Source of the DNA: Neurospora crassa OR74A
Lineage: Eukaryota; Ascomycota; Sordariomycetes; Sordariales; Sordariaceae
Direction: 5' to 3'
Assembly (NCBI RefSeq): GCF_000182925.2
Contig: NC_026507.1
Span: 744,001-808,000 of the forward strand
DNA length: 64,000 bases
Below, piece after piece: positions 1 to 10,756 of the stretch; position 1 is the first letter of the stretch, and the number at the start of each line of letters is the position of its first letter. Both the position numbers and the translations under genes were made by a program. Below the pieces are notes generated by a model. The model searched no databases and had not been told where the DNA came from. It saw only the letters and a program-made list of their open reading frames with translations.

Positions 1-1156
1 ACGGAGACCTACACTACACGGCATGACATGTGTGCGACGCGCTTCCTCTTGAACACCAAGACAAACGATATATTTCTTTGTTTTCTTCCCACCCATTGTC
101 TTCCAGACAAGGTTTGTTCCAACTCGAAGTTTCCCGCTTCAAGCATCCTTCAATGTACCTTTAGGTCGGAAAATTTCTCTTTCACTAGTAGTATCTCTTT
201 CACTATCTCTTTGTTCCGACCTAACACGTCTTCTCCATTGCAAATTCGCACGTCTTTGTATATCTATGTTCACATCGTTGGGTTTCCATGCCACCCACTC
301 ACTCCCCGTGGTTTTCAACCAATTCAAGTGCTATGGAATTGGACTCGACTAGAGCCTAGAGCCAACTCCAGTCTGACTGATTCCATCACCAGGCATTGAG
401 CATCACGGCGCCATAGAGGTAGCGGCAAACGTTGGGCGACATTTGGCCAGATGAATTTTCTGACTGGTCGTTGTTCGTCATCTCGAGTGCCATGCTCGAG
501 GTACTTTAGTCCAGGGCGGTTCCTTCCCAAGTCGTCCTGCTTCCCCCAGGTGTCCCTACCGATGGTTCTTTCCCGGGATTACACACTTTCCTATGTGAGA
601 ACAATGAGGGGATCTTTTTGAGAGTCATTTGAGCAAGTGGCTCCATGGCTCCTGTGCTTTTCTTGAGATGGCCAGTCCGATCCCGCTTGCGGTGCTAGTT
701 TTTCCGGCCGCGCAGAAAAGTGACGCAAAAACTTCCACAGATTTCGAAATTCAAGTCTTTTCCTTCACCACTTCCCTTACCTCATCCGCCTACCTTCAAC
801 CTTCTACACCATGCAGTCATGACCGTCATAGAGGGATCCTCTGCCTTTTGCCCTTCAGTTCCTTGTCGAACATTCTAGCTAGTCGGAAGGCCTCCTCAAC
901 CGTCTGACACTACCGCCGCCGGCGAGACAACAACATATCAGACATCGGAAAAGTGATTCGACAGGGCATCCAAATGGATTGGGTCAGGACCTGCACAGAA
1001 TTTTGCAAGATAGGTTGTATGTATTCCTAAATCTCTTTCCTTGTCCCTCGGCATTACCATTCCTCATTATCCTCGTGACCATGTCCCATCCCGCCTTGGC
1101 AATAACTCACAAATTCATATCTCCGTCCCCCAACCCAGTTGTTCATACAAGTCTTA
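1..1156. other. Intergenic, no gene supported
   Basis: Pyrimidine-rich mixed sequence. Reading frames here are short, lack recognisable motifs and show no convincing splice structure. It holds the 3' flank of the minus-strand secreted-protein gene that ends at 1157. I see nothing else that I can support. Confidence 0.5.
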
Positions 1157-1966
1157 TCACTTGCGCTCCAGGGTGATACACAACCAAGGGCTCCATTCCT
1201 CGAAAATATTTCCACCAGTTGTGCCGCCCCAGGTACAACCGTCTGTAAAGAGATTCACAATTGTTAGAAACGTGCCCGGTCGCCTGGCTTTCAATCGGAA
1301 ATGGGTAAGAGGAAAGAATATTGGATTGCGTAGGTGGGTAATTAGTTCCAGACAAGCTTGGGCCACTTACCCATGATTTTGCCAGCAGCAACGGCGAGTT
1401 TGTCACTAAATGTCCCCACAGACCAAACGTTAGCAATTAATCTCGTCTTGGAATAGAGGTGATCATGAGCAGACGACGCCGACTCGCGTCGGGAATGCTG
1501 GGGACAGAACGGAATCATCTTACGCTGTGGCCTCCGCACCTCCAGCGGGATAGCCTGGCCCAACTACCAACCGCGCTCCTGGAGTGTCACGGCAGAGCTC
1601 TATGCTTTGTTCGTAGTCAATGTTGTAGTGAGTGCTCCCCAACGCCGCCAGGCTATTTACACATTTGATAGCGTCGTCGACCTTGGCCCGTCTTTCGGTA
1701 CTGTTTGGGTCCGTCCAGCAAATTCTATTGAACCGCTTAGCCTTCACGGCGCCGTCGTGGGTGGACGCGGTGGCGTTGATGCTCTGGTAGTAGGCCTCCA
1801 CGGCCTGCTCAGGGGTGAGGGCGACTACGTCGGGGTTCATAATGTCGGCGACCCACTGGGAGAAGCTGAAAGGCTTGGCCTCGTCCGTGGTGGTGACGGC
1901 AGTGGTTGGCGCGGCGACGGCGACAGTCGCAAGGACGACGATGGTGGCGAGCTTCATGGCGACCAT
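1157..1966 (-). CDS. Small secreted cysteine-containing protein, copy 1 (3 exons)
   Basis: Modelled as complement(1157..1242, 1371..1405, 1524..1966), giving 187 residues. The first ~20 residues (MVAMKLATIVVLATVAVAAP) are a signal peptide with an Ala-rich cleavage region, so the product is probably secreted. Intron 1 (1406-1523) has donor GTAAGA, branch GCTAAC and acceptor TTTAG. Intron 2 (1243-1370) runs from GTAAGT to TTTACAG. The model is supported by the paralog at 3849-4578: both share KPFSFS.WV.DI.NP.VVALTPEQ, AYYQSIN, a DA..VN..AA block and the C-terminal block G-[IM]-MG-D-x-CTWG, and the span from the CR motif to the second splice is 36 residues in both. Several Cys remain (RICW, IKCV, ELCR, DGCT, WLCI). 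I do not recognise the family. Role unknown; an effector or cell-wall protein is only inference. Confidence 0.72.
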
Positions 1967-2834
1967 TTTGACGAAGAAAGAGAAGCTGATGAGTGTAGGC
2001 GAGGATGGGGAGGGAATCTCTTCTACTTTGGTTTTGTGACCGACCTTCGTCCTTCTTATACCTTAATCTTTTTCCCTTTCTCTGGAGATTTTCTTCGCGG
2101 CTTGGCCCCGAGCCTTCCTTCTACTACTGTGGTAATGCCCCTATCCTCGATCCGGGTTGGCTTCACATAGGGGCGCTTGTTATGAGCCGAGGAGTGGAAC
2201 TCCTACTCCAAGGTCTCTTCCTCCTTTCGGCTACCTTCCCGGGAACCCAACCAATGCCCTTTGGCTGGAGATATCCTCGGCTGCTATCCCTGCACAGATA
2301 CAACGTCAACGTCCTCTCAAGTTTACCGCCTTTCTATCTTGTTATTGCCTTCTCTCCCCTGGCATGAACGTTCCCGCATCTCTCCAAGCTTCCTCTGGGC
2401 TTACATCTAGACAAGTTCTTATAAACTAACCAAGACACAAACAACAACAACTCTACTCCTGAAGTTTCTCAACAGTCCCGCGGTTTCGAGACATTCCATG
2501 AGTTCTCGCCATCCTGCCACTCAAGCTCAACTCAACCTTCTCTACCGCACCTATGATGCCGTCCCAATCTATGTTGTCTAATCTTCAATCGGTCTAGAAC
2601 CTACACCTATGTACGTGAGAGGTATCCATTCCCTTGCTACCTAGGGACGTTTTCCGTAGTCCCGGACATCTGTTACATGGAACATAGATAGCTTTGGCAC
2701 GAAGGCCTGACTTGTAACGGGCCGAATCTACGATCCGACATCGTATAGACTTAGTTGTAAAGACGGCCTGTTCACCTCCTGCCCTTGGCCGTTCTAGCCG
2801 CTGTTGAACCATAGGCCAAGTCTAGCGGTTACGG
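1967..2834. other. Extra segment upstream of secreted copy 1, ending in an A-run
   Basis: This DNA separates copy 1 from the upstream block it shares with copy 2. In copy 2 the same interval is only about 260 bp. The segment ends in A17 (2835-2851), and homology to the copy-2 flank resumes right after it. No recognisable protein is encoded. It may be an insertion, possibly an A-tailed retroposed sequence, or the spacer may have been lost in copy 2. Confidence 0.4.
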
Positions 2835-2851
2835 AAAAAAAAAAAAAAAAA
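2835..2851. repeat. A17 homopolymer
   Basis: Seventeen A residues. They sit exactly where similarity between the upstream regions of the two secreted-protein genes begins (GCCGAG follows in both copies). Confidence 0.9.
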
Positions 2852-3075
2852 GCCGAGTTAGAAGCGCGATGTTCTCGGGCGACGGACTGTCTCTGCGACT
2901 GTGCAGACAGCAGGTTAGAGGAGCCGCATGGAGTTGTTGTTGGTCGTTAGTTTTGGCTTGGCTATGGGGTGTGGTGGTATTGTTTAAGTCCAAGCCGATG
3001 CTGTTCTAGTGTAATGGTCTGAGTGCTACAGTAGTTCATAGGTAGGTACTGTACCTCTAGGCTGCCTGCCTGCAG
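2851..3075. repeat. Upstream duplicated block, copy 1
   Basis: Clearly similar to 4825-5035. Shared words in the same order include GCCGAG..AGAAGC, TAGAGGAGCC.CATG.AGTTGTTG, GTGTGGTGGTATTGTT, TGGTCTGAG.GCTACAGTAGT and GGTA..TAC. Together with the paralogous genes it shows that gene and 5' flank were duplicated together. Confidence 0.7.
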
Positions 3076-3848
3076 AAGTGACAAGGGGGTGTCGATCATC
3101 CGGAAGACAAAACTCATTTACCGAACCACCCGAACCACCTTTCCCCATCACGCCCGCGCGTCGCTACATCGTCAGATTGGCTGGGTTCGGCGTTTCTAGC
3201 CGCCAAGCTATCCCTCTTACCGTACAAGTAGGCATAGTAAGTAACTCGTGTAACCTGGAGAGACTAGATCTCGCAGACATGGTCGTGCGGATCCTGTAGG
3301 GTTGCCGTATGGACTGGGGAAAGCGGCAATCCAGGCCGTGTAGAAAACGCAGGGGTATAATAAGTCTTGTCAGGCAGTTGCTTTTGGCGGTCCTTAAAGA
3401 GTACCTAGGTACGTACACTACGTGGCTGTCAGATATATATCAATCTGCATCCCGAATTCCGGCTTTCACAAAGTTCATCACATTGAATTGGAGATTTGCC
3501 AGTCACGTTTGGCAGAATGTACGCGGGTGTTGATTGAAAATAGCAACAAACTTTTATATCAATCCTTCGTGGTCGGTCTGATCGCGGTTTCCAGTTTTCC
3601 CCAAGTTCATATGGTCCATTCTTCTGGACAATCTTTTCCGACACGCGCCCACGAACATCACCCGGGGTTCAGGTTGTCCGACCCTACAGGGCATTTGATG
3701 TTCATGGTCTAGACAGAGCAAAAAAGACAAAACCCACCCCCTAGAAACACAAAACCTGAGAAATCATGACATTCTTTTTCTTCAACACACAGAAGCCACC
3801 ACATAAACCATTGCCCATGACAGTCATCTCAACCCATTTTAACCTTCA
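3076..3848. other. Intergenic between the secreted paralogs
   Basis: Contains the 3' flank of copy 2 and a palindromic GTACCTAGGTAC at 3401-3412, one of several such words in the intergenic DNA of this window. No coding sequence is supported. Confidence 0.5.
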
Positions 3849-4578
3849 TCAGTGCCCTTGACCCCACAGCAACACAGTAATGTACGAATTCGCAGGCATG
3901 ATGATCTTACCACCGCTCATGTCACCCCAAGTGCAGGCGTCTGTCATGACAAGGCAGGGTTAGCAAGAAACAAACAATTGGAAGGCGAGCCTCTGAAAGA
4001 ATGAAAATGAAAAGAAAAGAAAAGAAAAAAATGAAAAACTCACCCATAATCAAACCCCCCGCCCTCGCCCAATACTCCGACGGCTCCTCCACATACAAAT
4101 TACAATCCTTCTGCCCAACCATTGCCGACCTCCCGCTCGTGCTGCGGCAGATGGATTCCGAGCAAAAGGGCGGCGGCATGTGAACGGGCTTCTGCCCGCC
4201 CGCGGCCATCTTGTTGACGATGTAAACGGCGTCGGCGACAGGCATGCGCTTGGAGTTGCTGGGTTCGCAGGTTGCGCCAGCCCTTTTGGACAGGTTGTTT
4301 TCAGTAGTGGTGCCGTTGATGCTCTGGTAGTAGGCTTCGAGGGCCTGCTCTGGGGTGAGGGCGACGACGTTGGGGTTGAGGATGTCGTCTACCCATTTGG
4401 AGAAGCTGAAGGGCTTGGTTGCCGTGGATGTGGAGATGATGGAAGTGGAGGTGGAGGTGGAGGAGGAGACCGGGGCCGCCGGAGCTGGGTCTGGGTCTGG
4501 GCCTGGGAATGGGGCGGCGACGGTGAGGGTCGCGAGCATCGTGGCAATGATGGTGGTGGTGAGCTTGAGGGAGACCAT
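3849..4578 (-). CDS. Small secreted cysteine-containing protein, copy 2 (2 exons)
   Basis: Modelled as complement(3849..3940, 4044..4578), 208 residues. The signal peptide is followed by a Pro-rich then Ser/Thr-rich linker (residues ~25-55) that copy 1 lacks. The shared core KPFSFSKWVDDILNP and ALTPEQALEAYYQSIN follows. The single intron (3941-4043; donor GTGAGT, branch GCTAAC, acceptor ACAG) is phase 1 and matches intron 2 of copy 1 in position. The last exon reads DACTWGDMSGGKIIM and ends WGQGH. Copy 1 has one more intron, just before LIMG/KIMG. Cys are partly conserved (CEPS, FCSESICR, DCN, DACT). It could be a host-interaction or cell-wall protein, but nothing in the sequence proves that. 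Confidence 0.78.
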
Positions 4579-4824
4579 GTTGGCGGCGGTTTTGGGGACA
4601 GGTTGGGTGCTAGCGTGATGACACTTTACTACACTACACTAAAGATGCGGTGATGGATTTGGGGTAAGGGACAAGTATCATCTTCTTTTCGTAGGACTTT
4701 GAGAGTATATATATTTGAACTTCGTTATCGCCATTCTTCTGATCTGTTTGTCTCCTTCCCTTTTGAAGATTCAAAGTTGCAGCTGAGCCAAAGACTACAC
4801 TCTATGTCCGTCAAAAGGCCGAGC

Positions 4825-5035
4825 AAGAAGCAATATTGTGGCTGGTACTGTCATTTTGACTGTGTAGAGAGCAAGGTAGAGGAGCCTCATGAAGTTGTTG
4901 GAGGTTGGTTGAGGTTGGTTTTGTGGAGTGTGGTGGTATTGTTCGAAATAGCCGGAGGCGCAGTGGTCTGAGAGCTACAGTAGTGTAGAGGTACCTACAG
5001 AAGCGCCCCAACGACCCAGAATGTAGAGGTAGGTA
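4825..5035. repeat. Upstream duplicated block, copy 2
   Basis: Counterpart of 2851-3075. It lies about 250-460 bp upstream of its gene, against about 885-1110 bp for the first copy. Confidence 0.7.
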
Positions 5036-5753
5036 TGTCGTGCGCACTGGAAGAGAAAGAAACTCACAAGAAGAAACTTGAAGGTTGAAAATTGCAATGA
5101 AGGGAATGTGTCGCACTTGAACCATTTCTCATTCCGTCTTCTTGCTCGACGGGAATTGCGGACTAAAAGACAGAAGTGGAATGGGTGGCCAATCAATATC
5201 CGTCGGCGCGGGCCGTTCCCGCTAAAACGGGCCCCCCTTGCGTTGATTCAGGGCGGTGCACAAGCGCCATGGAGCGGGCGAACGTTAGGTGCGTGCGCTA
5301 TTGGCGGGCGCGGGGCGGGGCACCCAAATCCTCCGAGTGGCTGATCAGACCTAAGCATGAGTGGTCAGGAACAAACCCGACGCGAAAGAACGAAAGTGGC
5401 TGGCTTGGGGTCCGTCGTTCCGTTGTTGACTTAAGTTCCCCTCCACTTGACAAGCCGATTGACCGATCATGGAGTTGAAGAATTGCGGTCCGGGGGCTTG
5501 GGACGGCAGGAATCAGAGAACGTGGAGAGGCGACATGCAAGGCACCTCAGTCACGGATTGAAGGTGAAGCGGAAGAGGTTGATAAGCTTTCACGGAGCAT
5601 ATTCAAGTTGGGCAAAAAAGACAAATATTCAAATTGAAGCTCAATCAATACCGAAATACAATGACCTTTTCTCCAAGTACTGATACGAGATGCGCAAAGA
5701 TGAAGCGCCAAGTAAAAGAAAGAAAAAAAAAGGGGGGGGGGGGGGGGGAAAGG

Positions 5754-5762
5754 AAAAAAAAA
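5754..5762 (-). terminator. Oligo-T terminator of tRNA-Gly
   Basis: A-run on the plus strand, so T9 in the transcript, just downstream of the tRNA 3' end. This is the usual Pol III stop signal. Confidence 0.7.
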
Positions 5763-5774
5763 TAACAAAAGAAA

Positions 5775-5845
5775 TGCGCCAGCCGCGAATCGAACGCGGG
5801 GCCCATCGATGGCAACGATGGATTTTACCACTAAACCACTGGCGC
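5775..5845 (-). tRNA. tRNA-Gly(GCC)
   Basis: 71-nt cloverleaf without intron. The acceptor strands GCGCCAG and CTGGCGC pair, with discriminator A. The D-arm contains GGTTTAGTGGTAAAAT. The anticodon loop TTGCCAT has GCC at its centre, and the T-loop is TTCGATT. It reads GGC and GGU codons. Confidence 0.95.
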
Positions 5846-6745
5846 GAGATAATGTTGATTGTTGATTCACGGCAGATTTTGACCCTATATTATCATGATC
5901 GCGCAAAAAGGAGGGACGGTTTAATTCGGTTTCAACACTTGAGCATCATTTCATTCTGCCGCAATGCCATGCATTCCCTCCCGATTCAGTCGAACAAAAC
6001 CTCAACTGTTGCCCCTCAAGGGAGTACCATTTCGAATGAATACAGCGCACTAGTATCTCATGTTAGACCTCTGTTGCGGGCATTATCGCGGAGTGTCTCC
6101 GTAGTGTTTCCTCTGGTATGGATGCCGTAGTGTGCAGAGAGGCAAGATGAGAGAGGCGATCAAGGGTACACTATTGATTTCAAAGAGCTGAACCTGTCTT
6201 CCTCTTTCAAGACGGGCAGTAAGGCGTTCCCCACGAAGGCGCTCGTTGGGCATGTATGTTAGCTCTAAGTAACGAGATCGCGCAAGGGAGGTAAAGGTAA
6301 GACTGCGAGTATACAAGTATACAAGGGTCTGATCTGTGCTAGGTCCCTGCACGGTACTCGGTTCCGGTTTGTGTACCACACTCAAACACACAAAGATCGA
6401 CCTCAATCACTCAATGAGTGGCCACTGCTGACCAAGGTCATTTCTACAAGTGCAGAGAAAAGGCGACTTTTTTTGTTCAAGCGTAGATAACGGCCGGCCT
6501 CATCTTTGCGTAAGCTGTGGCAGGCAACACCCCCAGCGCGTTTCTGAAAGGACAATGTCTGAGGATTTGCACAAGGCACGAGATTCCTGCAAAAATGCTG
6601 CAGGAAGGTTACACAAGCGCCGGGTTAGGGTTCTGTATACTCCCTAGAAATTTCTACCTGGTACCCACGCGTCCAGCGAAGAGATGATGGAACTCCTCCC
6701 AAACCACCAAATAGTCACAACTCCATGGCATTACTAAAAACGGCC
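5846..6745. other. Intergenic, no gene supported
   Basis: Holds the 5' flank of tRNA-Gly and mixed sequence. Open frames are short and without recognised domains or good splice structure. Confidence 0.5.
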
Positions 6746-7166
6746 AAAAAAAAAAAAAAAAAAAGATCACGAGCTTCATTCATCGCGCTCTTTGATGCGC
6801 ACAGCCCAGAATCGAACTGACGACCTGGGACGGGGTAGACCGTTTACCCCCCACAGCGACTTTTCAAGAAGCAGCAATTCGTATAATTCTTTCCTTCCGC
6901 CCTCAACATTACCTCCTTAAACCTATTGCTCCTTCCTTTAAAAGTCGGACACTAGATTATAACTGAACCTTCTTTAGTCCATACCGCTTTCCTCATCAAC
7001 CCGCAATCCCCGCACCCGTCGTCCTACCTTTGATCTACATCTTCCTCCTCCATCTCATCCCTCAACACTTTTTTCCTTTCCTCTCTCAATCTATACAATT
7101 CCGTTTCTATACTCCTTATACGCTCTTGAGTACTAGTGATGCGCTCTACCACTGAGCCATGCGGGC
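6746..7166 (-). ncRNA. Pol III-like unit: split tRNA-Thr-like sequence with A box, B box and oligo-T
   Basis: On the minus strand 7166-7128 reads like the 5' half of tRNA-Thr(AGT): GCCCGCA, D-arm with a perfect A box TGGCTCAGTGG (7149-7159), then CATCACTAGTA with AGT in the loop. The anticodon stem is not closed. About 300 nt further on, 6827-6797 reads AGGTCGTCAGTTCGATTC, a T-arm with B-box core (6808-6818), then a poor acceptor-like end. T19 follows (plus-strand A-run 6746-6764). This could be a tRNA-Thr gene broken by an insertion, two separate tRNA relics, or a Pol III ncRNA with widely spaced boxes. The sequence alone does not decide. Confidence 0.35.
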
Positions 7167-8076
7167 TTTGATGGTTATCCTGGCGTAAAAGATGGCCCTT
7201 CATCACTCATTCTCCACCAGGATGCGGAGCCATCACTGCACCGATTTTGCACAGGATGTGTCCTCGAACGGCCGTACTCAAGAGTCCTGAGATTCGGAAT
7301 GGCCAGGTACATACCGTCGCCCTTCAATGTATTAACGTCCCTGAGAGCACCAATTCTGAAGTGGGAAATATCACCTTGGTCCGTCAATGTCTTCCAAACG
7401 GCAGCTCCCTTCATTGACATGGCCGAGGAAACCAGCAACCGCCCAAGGCCGGTCTCTCATCGTAGCGACCCTATTGAACAGAAGGATTCGTACTACGATA
7501 CACCTATATATACAGTAGGTAGCCTTGGTCAGTAATGGCCACCCATCGAGTAATTGAGGCCGGTTGACCCTTGGATGAGTGTGAGATATATAGGATATCT
7601 AATGACCCCCGCCGGATCCGAGTACCTACTGCGTAAGGCTCTCATGCGGCCCAGCACTGATCGGATTGATCCTTGGTAATCAGCCCTAAGTCGTGTAACC
7701 TTCACCTCCCGAGCGATTTCGTCACTCAGCGGCAAACTATATGCATGGCGTTCACATCCACGATGAATGCTTGGTCCAGCACAGACAGAATCCTTGCTGA
7801 TAGGCCGAAGGTAGTGTAACTTTCAAACCCCTCGCCATTGGGTCATTTAAGAGGCAAGAAGATATGCAAGGCGTTCACACTCACGATGGATGCCTGGAGG
7901 TAGGTAGGTAGGTAGCTTCCTGTTCTCAAAGAGAAGAAAAGAAGCCCTACCCCCCCGCGAATGCAACAGTTCGTCCTCAACCGCCGCTCTCATTTTTCTT
8001 TTTACCCTGCGATACTTATAACGCATCCCACCTCACCAGACCTCAACGAGATCTGCAACCTTGGAGCATAAGAGCC
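7167..8076. other. Intergenic, no gene supported
   Basis: Includes a GGTAGGTAGGTAGGTAG run near 7900 and two similar copies of a ~35-bp segment (GGCGTTCACA.C.ACGATG, near 7746 and 7869). The last ~150 bp is the pyrimidine-rich leader of the membrane protein gene that follows. Confidence 0.5.
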
Positions 8077-9870
8077 ATGGCAGAGGCAGAACAGTTTGAC
8101 TGGCGAGATCCCGGCCGTAACCCTCTCGTTACCGCCAATCTCACTCTCCGAGGCCTGGAAAAACGCATCAAAAAGCCCTGTGACAGCGACTGTGCCGAAG
8201 CCGCTACCAGATTCCTCGGTTATCTGCGGGGGACTCAAGACATCACAGGTCAGCAACGTCATATAAAGGGAAAACAGTTCAACATGGATTGGGATTTGCC
8301 TGTTTATCGGCTCGACAGCTTCATTTCGTCTTGTACCGACGACGACACCACCAAGTACACCCTGGGCCAGGCCACCGACTGGTTCATCCACACGGGGGAT
8401 GCTAATTTGGAACATCTCGTTGACCATACCCTCAAAACTTGTCCCAACAAGTTTTGCAAGTCCTTAAAATGGGAAGGCAATCCGGATGTGTCTGGCATCG
8501 GGGTGAGTAAAGCCTTTTTTTTTTCCTTTTTTTTCCCTTTTTTTTTTCTTTTTTTTTTTTCCTTCTTCTTCTTCTACTGCGGTAACAACTTCCGTCTCAC
8601 ACGACAGTTCTGCAGGTTTATGCCGCGTTCATGGTCCAAGCCGCCCTCGCCACTCTGTTCCTGCTATTCTACATTCGCTTTTATGTAAAAGATGTGGTGG
8701 ACGTGAACAAGCCCGAGGAGGAACCAACTCTCCCCAAGCAACTTCAAGACAACGACAGCCCCACAGACCCTCAACCTACTTCCCAGCAACATGACGACCA
8801 GCCCGCCGCCCAAAAAGCGACCAAGCTATTCGACCCCATCGCCTTCCGCGAAACCGCCGACGACTGCCTCGAGGTCTTTTGGACCACCTGCTACGTCTTC
8901 GCCTTCACCTTTGTCATAGCCGCGATCGCCTTCATCACTCAAGCTGATAAAGACTCAACCGGCCGGGTCTACTCTGGCTATTTCACCTATCTGGGCGCCG
9001 TCAACTCCATCGCCGTGCTGATCTGTCTCTGGCCGTGGTTTCCCGGTCGGCGCAAGTACCCAATGCTGACCTTTTCCGGGCTGACCGTGCTCCTCTGTAT
9101 GATGGCCGTCGTCAGCATCAAATTTTTCAGAATCAGCCTGGGACGAAACAAGACCACGTTCGAAGCCAGGTGCCTGGGAACGGTGCATTCGGCTCAGACC
9201 GTGCAGAAGCTGGTCAAGGGCACTCCATACGCCGTCTTTGCGCTGATCGTTTTATGGGGCGGCGCGTTGCTGGTCATCCGGATCCGGACTCCCAAAATGA
9301 CCGACAAGGGGAAAGATACGGTCCTGACGCTCTATTTGGTTTTGACGGGCATCTTTGGCGGATTTTTGGTCCTCACTAGCTTTGTTCTTGTCTGGCTTTC
9401 TCTGGGCTTCTTCCATTCCCTCCGCCAACATGCGGAGAATCTGTCGGGGTTGTCGTACGCGGAGAATGACTGGGGTTTTGGTCAGGTCGCCGCTATTGTG
9501 GCGTGGGTGCCAATCTTTGGACAGTTCTCCGCGATCGTCATCCGTAAGTGGCCTCCTTCGAAATTATGGTCTTTCTCCATCTGCTGAGCTGTTCGTGTCT
9601 TTTGCTAACCATGTACCTACCCGCTCCCCAGGTGGACTCGCCAGACTTCTCCCCGTTGGGGCCAGAGAGCTGTTTGAACCCGTGCCCAAAGATCAGAGGG
9701 GAACAGCACGAGTGCTGGCCCAAGCCCTCCGCAATAGGAAACATCAACATACACAGCGGCCTGCAAGCATCACGGCGGAAGCGGTGCCGCTGTCGTCACT
9801 TCAGAGAATCAGCCATGACGAAGAAGATGTTGGGACGACATCGGCTGGGGCTGGGAGTCATGCACAATGA
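8077..9870 (+). CDS. Fungal seven-helix membrane protein, unknown function (3 exons)
   Basis: join(8077..8502, 8616..9543, 9632..9870), 530 residues. ATG 8077 has a good context (GAGCCATGG). Intron 1 (8503-8615) is a long T tract ending TTCTGCAG; intron 2 (9544-9631) runs GTAAGT..CCCCAG with branch GCTAAC. The first ~135 residues carry several Cys (DSDC, SSCT, KTCPNKFC). Then comes GNPDVSGIGVYAAF, a motif I associate with a large Pezizomycotina family, leading into the first helix. About six more hydrophobic segments follow, the last preceded by NDWGFGQVAAIV. A cytoplasmic linker after helix 1 is Pro/Gln/Asp rich, and the tail is hydrophilic. There is no signal peptide at the extreme N-terminus. 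Function unknown. Confidence 0.85.
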
Positions 9871-10756
9871 TCTCGAGGCGAAACCCATCCGATAGAGATT
9901 GTTATGGAGCTCCGATGGTATGTGAGATGCGGTGATCCAGATCGATCGAGTGGAAAATGAAGCGAGAAGCTCAAATCGCGTTTGGCATTAATTGCTGCAT
10001 GACCTTGATGTCTTCACTCTCAATCTTCACTGATGAGTGCAAACGCTGTGATGGATGGATGCTAAGGAAACGGCAATCGTAGCGCGATTGGAGTTGTTCG
10101 GGATGCTCAAGGACATCCGGCAAGTGGACTACAGAGTTGAGCTTTGGATTGGTATAAAAGCCCACGGTCGAGTCGGCTGATGACTGAAATGGATGCCTGA
10201 CGTAGAAACTAAATAGATGCGAAAATGCGCGGGATAGGTTCAGGGCTCGTCATGGGCTATCATGGCTCGTTCGCGTCCGTCTTGTCCGAGGTTGAGACCA
10301 TGGTGGCGGATGTTGAAGGACCAACGTACGCATCGAAGGAAAGTCTACTGGTAGGAAGGAAGGGAAGCCGAGGAAATTGCCTGCCGGGATGGACAAATAC
10401 CTCCAGATACCTACCGTTTGAAATATCCATCATTCGTGGCCGGCAGGCAGATTTCGCTGCCGGCAATCGGGCACTGCGTCAGACTGCCTGCCGAGGGGAT
10501 CGCTGTCCTTCAGACGCTGTAGAATTGCCCTGCCAGGTACTTGGGTCAGGTACTGGCAGGGAACACGCAGGCCCCAAACTGAGTCAAAAGCAAAAAAAAG
10601 TCACAATTGCTCAGTGCGGTGCGGCCGTGCCCCTCCAACCCGATCCCTCGCCCGGCCGTCCATCCACCCGCCCATCCACCCCCTCCACCCTCGTGCCGTG
10701 TCCGACTTGATCTCCGACCTCGTCCCGTTCGACTCGACCATCCCGTCCGTAGCGGC
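9871..10756. other. Intergenic; promoter of histidyl-tRNA synthetase
   Basis: Has short repeats such as CAGGTACTTGGGTCAGGTACTGG (about 10535-10557). Just before the gene, 10640-10740 is very C-rich with CCATCCAC repeats. No other gene is supported. Confidence 0.5.

Larger units (their letters stand above)
4579..5774. other. 5' flank of secreted copy 2 and intergenic DNA
   Basis: The duplicated upstream block lies at about 4825-5035. The rest has no supported gene. The 3' part carries an A8-G17 homopolymer pair at about 5723-5748. Short frames here lack motifs. Confidence 0.5.

Noticed and set aside
7175-7438. Minus-strand frame of 87 codons near the tRNA-like unit
   Set aside because: No recognisable domain; the first codon is not ATG, and it overlaps intergenic sequence with repeats.
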